From assembly GCF_041276565.1 (NCBI RefSeq), contig NZ_JBGGGR010000054.1, positions 1 to 28,088 of the forward strand: a DNA stretch of 28,088 bases. The letters are read 5' to 3'. Each line of letters opens with the position of its first letter. The first letter of the stretch is position 1. Origin of the DNA: Phytoplasma sp041276565. GTDB lineage: Bacteria > Bacillota_I > Bacilli_A > Acholeplasmatales > Acholeplasmataceae. The position numbers and the translations under genes were made by a program. The notes under the pieces were generated by a model, which saw only the letters and a list, made by a program, of their open reading frames with translations, searched no databases and had not been told where the DNA came from. Shown here one piece after another: positions 24,679 to 28,088 of the stretch.

Positions 24679-24710
24679 AGAAATATATTTTATATATAAA
24701 ATATATTTCT
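24679..24710. promoter_or_regulatory. 32-base perfect palindrome between obg and the membrane-protein gene
   Basis: AGAAATATATTTTATA followed directly by its exact complement TATAAAATATATTTCT. It has no loop, so it would cruciform or bind a dimeric protein at least as readily as form a terminator. On the minus strand the downstream gene starts 11 bases later. Confidence 0.6.
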
Positions 24711-24735
24711 TTCTTGTTGTTAATTTCAAAAATTA

Positions 24736-26001
24736 TTAATCAACTAATTCAAAAATATAACCATAAATTTCAACTTTATCTTCGTCATTCATGCCTTGTT
24801 TTCTTAATTCTTCTTCAACACCCATTTTTTTTAATAAACAAGAAAATCTTTTTACTGATTCAAAATTATTTAAATCTGTTTTATAAAACATTTTTTTGAT
24901 TTTTTCGCCTTCAACAACGAAATAACCTGTTTGTTTTTTGTATACAACAATTTTTTGTTCGTTTTCTAAAGTAAATAATTTATAATTTTTTGGCGTGACA
25001 ACTGGTTCAACCGCTTTATAATTATTCAAAACTTCTTTAATTTTATCTTTTAAAAAATCAAAATTAAAACGTGTATGAACAGAAAAAGGAATAATAAGTT
25101 GTTCTTGAGGAAAGTTTTGACGAAAACGAATTAATTTTTCTTCTGAGTCATCTAAATCCATTTTATTAACTAAAATAATTTGTGGTTTTTGTAAAATATG
25201 AGGATTATATTTTTTTAATTCTTCATTCACTTGGAAATAATTTTTATAAATGTCATCGTTTTCAATACTACATATATGAATTAAAATTTTACATCTCTCG
25301 ATATGTTTTAAAAAATTAATTCCCATCCCTTTACCTAAAGAAGAATTTTTAATTAAACCTGGAATATCAGCTATTGTACAAAAAAAATCTTGATCTCTAA
25401 ATACTCCTAAAAAAGGTTTAACGGTAGTAAAAGAATAAGAACCTACTTTTGATTTAACATTGGAAATAGAAGAAATTAAAGAAGATTTACCAACATTAGG
25501 CAAACCTACTAATCCAACATCAGCTAAAATTTTTAATTCTGTCCTAATAGTTAAACTTTGACCTAATTCTCCTTTTTCTGCGAAAGAAATAGTTTTATTT
25601 TTGGAATTAGATAAAGAATAATTACCACGTCCGCCTTTGCCACCTTTAGCGATTAATAATTGAAAACCATGTTCAAGGACTTCTCCTATGAAATTGTTAT
25701 TTTCATTATCAAAAACTAAAGTTCCTAAAGGAACTTTGATAAATAAATCTTCTCCTTTGGCTCCGTTTTGATTTTTATTTTTCCCATTATTTCCATCAAA
25801 AGATGAAATTTTACGTTGATATTGTAATTTAAATAAAGTATTCATCCCTGCATCACCTACAAAAAACACAGAACCGCCTTGTCCGCCGTTACCGCCAGAA
25901 GGACCACCATAAGGAACATATTTTTCTTTTCTAAAAGCAACAATTCCGTTGCCACCGTTTCCAGCTTTAACAAAATTGATCGTTTCATCTATAAAATTCA
26001 T
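24736..26001 (-). CDS. obg: GTPase Obg/CgtA (50S assembly), 421 aa
   Basis: Essential GTPase in late 50S maturation and stress coupling. The glycine-rich Obg fold occupies residues 1-157 (AGNGGNGIVAFRKEKYVPYG, PSGGNGGQGGSVFFVGD). The G domain has G1 GLPNVGKSS near 166-174, switch YSFTTVKP, G3 DIPGL near 213, G4 NKMD near 285, and a G5-like SVHTRF. The C-terminal OCT domain (about 350-421) contains YFVVEGEKIKKMFYKTDLNN. Complete. It follows rpmA after 23 bases in the conserved L21-Prp-L27-Obg order, presumably co-transcribed from the rplU promoter. Confidence 0.97.
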   Translation of the reverse strand: MNFIDETINFVKAGNGGNGIVAFRKEKYVPYGGPSGGNGGQGGSVFFVGDAGMNTLFKLQYQRKISSFDGNNGKNKNQNGAKGEDLFIKVPLGTLVFDNENNNFIGEVLEHGFQLLIAKGGKGGRGNYSLSNSKNKTISFAEKGELGQSLTIRTELKILADVGLVGLPNVGKSSLISSISNVKSKVGSYSFTTVKPFLGVFRDQDFFCTIADIPGLIKNSSLGKGMGINFLKHIERCKILIHICSIENDDIYKNYFQVNEELKKYNPHILQKPQIILVNKMDLDDSEEKLIRFRQNFPQEQLIIPFSVHTRFNFDFLKDKIKEVLNNYKAVEPVVTPKNYKLFTLENEQKIVVYKKQTGYFVVEGEKIKKMFYKTDLNNFESVKRFSCLLKKMGVEEELRKQGMNDEDKVEIYGYIFELVD

Positions 26002-26024
26002 TGACTTATTTTTTAAAAAATTAT

Positions 26025-26318
26025 TTAATTAACCTTTTTTTCTAAAGATATCATAGAAACTTGTTTTTTGTTTTTGCCTTTGGTTTCATATTTAACTATA
26101 CCACTAATAAGAGCGAACAAAGTATGATCTCTTCCTATACCTACATTGTTACCAGGGAAAATTTTTGTACCTCTTTGGCGAAAAATAATCGAACCTTTAT
26201 TAGCGTATTGACCATCAGACAATTTTAAACCTAATCTCTTCGAATGAGAATCTCTTCCGTTACGAGTAGCTCCCACACCTTTTTTGGTAGCAAATAATTG
26301 AATATCTAATTTTAACAT
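26025..26318 (-). CDS. rpmA: 50S ribosomal protein L27 with Prp-cleaved N-terminal extension, 97 aa
   Basis: L27 reaches into the peptidyl-transferase centre with its N-terminal arm. The sequence starts MLKLDIQLFA, then TKKGVGATRNGRDSHSKRLG. The ten-residue prefix matches the Firmicutes extension (MLKLDLQFFA) that is removed after the final Ala by the Prp protease, whose gene is next door. Residues ANKGSIIFRQRGTKIFPG and VGIGRDHTLFALISG are the L27 core. ATG 26318, 19 bases after prp. Confidence 0.97.
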   Translation of the reverse strand: MLKLDIQLFATKKGVGATRNGRDSHSKRLGLKLSDGQYANKGSIIFRQRGTKIFPGNNVGIGRDHTLFALISGIVKYETKGKNKKQVSMISLEKKVN

Positions 26319-26337
26319 TATATTAAATAAATCCTTT

Positions 26338-26652
26338 TCAATGATTAATTTTTTTCAAATATTCAGAATAATTGGAACTCAAATCTTCTAAAGTATATTC
26401 TAAATTTGATAAAATTTTATTAACTGTAACATCAAAATCTAAAATTTTAAGAATAAAATAACCTTCTTTTAAAACAAAATCAATTTTAGATTTGGAACCT
26501 AATATTTCTATCATATTCACAGTCATTATAACAGCTGTCGAAACAGAAGCACAAACAATATTGTTGGTGTTTTCAGATGCACTCAAAGAATGTCCTTGGA
26601 CTTTAATTTTTTGTATCTTTTCATTTTTTTTAAGAAAATAATATTTAATCAC
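26338..26652 (-). CDS. prp: Ribosomal processing cysteine protease Prp, 104 aa
   Basis: Removes the N-terminal extension of L27 in Firmicutes and relatives. The family motifs are intact: GHS at residues 20-22 (catalytic His21) and NNIVCASVSTAV with catalytic Cys34. The remainder, a short alpha/beta fold ending in an acidic tail, is of usual length (about 105-110). It sits between rplU and rpmA as expected, five bases after rplU, which itself suggests coupled expression. Confidence 0.93.
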   Translation of the reverse strand: MIKYYFLKKNEKIQKIKVQGHSLSASENTNNIVCASVSTAVIMTVNMIEILGSKSKIDFVLKEGYFILKILDFDVTVNKILSNLEYTLEDLSSNYSEYLKKINH

Positions 26653-26657
26653 AAAAT

Positions 26658-26975
26658 TTAAGCAATAATTTTTGTAATTAAAATTTTAGTATATAACTGT
26701 CTATGACCTTGTTTTAAACGATATTTTTTTTTCTTTTTGTATTTAAAAACGATAATTTTTTTGTTTTTACCTTGTTTAACAACTTTAGCCTCAACCTTAG
26801 CGTTATCTAAAAATGGAGTTCCTAAAACATTTTGTTTATCTTCACCATAATTAATAGCTAAAATTTGTTCAAAAACATGTATTTGATCAACTTCAAGTGA
26901 TAATCTTTCGATAAAAATCTCTTGTCCTTCAGATACCTTCAATTGTTTACTTCCGTTTTTAATAATAGCAAACAT
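26658..26975 (-). CDS. rplU: 50S ribosomal protein L21, 105 aa
   Basis: 23S rRNA-binding protein. MFAIIKNGSKQLKVSEGQEIFIERL is the usual start (FAIIKTGGKQYKV type), and KKKKYRLKQGHRQLYTKILI the conserved RKGHRQ-x-T-x-v C-terminus. The start is ATG 26975 behind AAAAGGAG at 11 bases. First gene of rplU-prp-rpmA-obg. The 133-base upstream gap may hold an L21-leader-type control element, but I cannot draw a convincing fold. Confidence 0.96.
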   Translation of the reverse strand: MFAIIKNGSKQLKVSEGQEIFIERLSLEVDQIHVFEQILAINYGEDKQNVLGTPFLDNAKVEAKVVKQGKNKKIIVFKYKKKKKYRLKQGHRQLYTKILITKIIA

Positions 26976-27071
26976 AAAATTAAAAACTCCTTTTGTTTAT
27001 ATTATTTTAGAATTTTATATATTTAAAATTTCAAGTTTAAAAATATTTCAAAAAAACAAAAATTACTTTTT

Positions 27072-27107
27072 TTATAATATAAAATATAAACTATGCTTAT
27101 ATTATAA
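27072..27107. terminator. Hairpin immediately after trhO
   Basis: TTATAATATAA (27072-27082) pairs with TTATATTATAA (27097-27107), loop 14. It sits one base after the trhO stop on the minus strand. There is no T-run beyond it, so termination strength is doubtful; it could instead belong to the rplU leader. Confidence 0.4.
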
Positions 27108-27108
27108 A

Positions 27109-28029
27109 TTATTTTTTATTTCTTAAAACGTATAAATTTCTTTTATTATTCAAACATTCTTGAGAACAACTACCTGAATATTTAATTTCGTTTTCTTCGC
27201 TGCATAAAATTTGTTTATTACATTCCGGGTTAGCGCAATTTATATATCTTTCGCAAGGAGTTTGATCAAAATAATCTCTTCCGACAATAACATGTTCTTT
27301 TTTGTTAACAGGAACAGATATTCTTTTATCAAAAACATAAACTTTTCCTTGGAAATCTTTTCCTTGAGTATCTTTATCTTGGCTGTATTTGATGATTCCG
27401 CCTTTTAATTGATAAACATCTTCGACTCCTTTAGAACGTAAAAAAAGAGATACTTTTTCACAACGCACTCCACCAGTACAATAAGTTAAAATTTGTTTAT
27501 CTTTAAATAAAGATAAATTATTTTCTAACCACTCTGGTAAATCACGAAAATTTTCGATATTAGGATTAATAGCGTTTTTAAAATGTCCTAATTGATATTC
27601 ATATTCATTCCGAACATCTAAAACAACAACATTATCTTTTTTAAAAGATTGTAAAAATTCTTTCGGTTCTAAATAACTACTTTTGGAACCGTCAGGAAAA
27701 AGATCCTGTTCGAGTTTTAAACTTACTATTTCGTCTTTCAATTTAACAGAAAGTTTAGGAAAGACATTTTCATGATAAGAATCAATTTTAAATTCTGTTT
27801 TTTCAAAACCTTTAATGTTGCGTAAATAAAATATATATTTTTCGACATCTTCTTTTAACCCTGATAAAGTACCGTTGATTCCTTCATGAGAAATAATAAT
27901 TCTTCCTAAAAGTCCTAATTTTTGACAAAATTTCAAGTGTTCTTTTTGAAAACTTTCTGGATCTTGAATCGGAATATAATTATAATATAAAATAACTAAA
28001 TAATTTTGTTCTTTTTTAAAATCGTTCAT
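27109..28029 (-). CDS. trhO: tRNA uridine(34) hydroxylase TrhO (rhodanese family), 306 aa
   Basis: Oxygen-dependent 5-hydroxylation of U34 in some tRNAs, the first step towards (c)mo5U-type wobble modification. N-terminal acylphosphatase-like domain with ISHEGINGTLSG (residues 46-57). Rhodanese domain with VVVLDVRNEYEYQLGHFKNA and the active-site loop YCTGGVRCEK (Cys184, second Cys190). A cysteine-rich C-terminus follows (CERYINCANPECNKQILC, then CSQEC), a probable metal site. Length and motifs complete. ATG 28029 follows AAAAGGA. Monocistronic. No cmoA/cmoB is visible in the window. Confidence 0.95.
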   Translation of the reverse strand: MNDFKKEQNYLVILYYNYIPIQDPESFQKEHLKFCQKLGLLGRIIISHEGINGTLSGLKEDVEKYIFYLRNIKGFEKTEFKIDSYHENVFPKLSVKLKDEIVSLKLEQDLFPDGSKSSYLEPKEFLQSFKKDNVVVLDVRNEYEYQLGHFKNAINPNIENFRDLPEWLENNLSLFKDKQILTYCTGGVRCEKVSLFLRSKGVEDVYQLKGGIIKYSQDKDTQGKDFQGKVYVFDKRISVPVNKKEHVIVGRDYFDQTPCERYINCANPECNKQILCSEENEIKYSGSCSQECLNNKRNLYVLRNKK

Positions 28030-28088
28030 TTGAAAATTAAAAATTCCTTTTCAAAAAAAATAAATTTAAAAAAATAAAAAAATTTATT

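Noticed and set aside
26976..27108. L21 leader RNA upstream of rplU
   Set aside because: Position is right but I could not find a consistent fold by eye, so it is only mentioned as a possibility.

Overview
The window looks like chromosomal sequence from a phytoplasma ('Candidatus Phytoplasma', Mollicutes). Base composition is extremely AT-rich. UGA is not needed as a sense codon in any convincing gene (standard code, unlike Mycoplasma/Spiroplasma). There is a short secreted protein with a phytoplasma SVM-type leader. The housekeeping blocks are Firmicutes/Mollicutes-like: rplU-prp-rpmA-obg, dppFDABC, cdaA, spx and pepA. The species cannot be fixed from the sequence alone.

Layout. 1-576 (minus): the 5' part of a holA-like gene, running off the window and split by a -1 frameshift, with a small coupled ORF in front of it. 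577-4064: gene-poor accessory stretch with a decayed leader-peptide ORF, an SVM-type candidate effector with a strong terminator, an IS3-end-like scrap, a duplicated ~75-base upstream region, and a Panacea (DUF4065)-domain gene broken at a T8 run. 4065-7470: M32 carboxypeptidase (plus) converging on diadenylate cyclase cdaA (minus), then rpsD (minus). 7471-8413: debris from mobile DNA. 8414-13816: a three-gene minus-strand cluster with visibly higher G+C, lying between two near-identical 27-base direct repeats (8092-8118, 13989-14015). 14186-15515: SipW-like signal peptidase and Spx. 15793-21243: an oligopeptide/dipeptide ABC importer in the order F-D-A-B-C, with a hairpin between the binding protein and the permeases. 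21480-22961: leucyl aminopeptidase. 23299-23925: a membrane-anchored acidic protein with internal repeats, behind an 8-base tandem repeat tract. 24045-28029: a polytopic membrane protein, Obg, L27, Prp, L21 and the tRNA hydroxylase TrhO.

The strongest candidate for an undescribed system is the 8.4-13.8 kb island. Its genes are a TM-anchored 401-aa protein, a secreted coiled-coil protein readable as 842 aa, and a TM-anchored AAA+ ATPase without a protease domain. All three appear to begin at ATT codons placed 5-7 bases behind good Shine-Dalgarno sequences. The middle gene is made continuous by a -1 shift at an exact A AAA AAG heptamer, the dnaX/IS3-type slippery site. This suggests an envelope-associated ATPase machine carried by mobile DNA and under translational control. 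Function is unknown and this is inference.

Elsewhere the genes fit a host-dependent, peptide-scavenging cell: peptide import (dpp) plus two peptidases (M32, M17) to release amino acids, signal peptidase plus secreted or surface proteins for host contact, and Prp maturing the extended L27.
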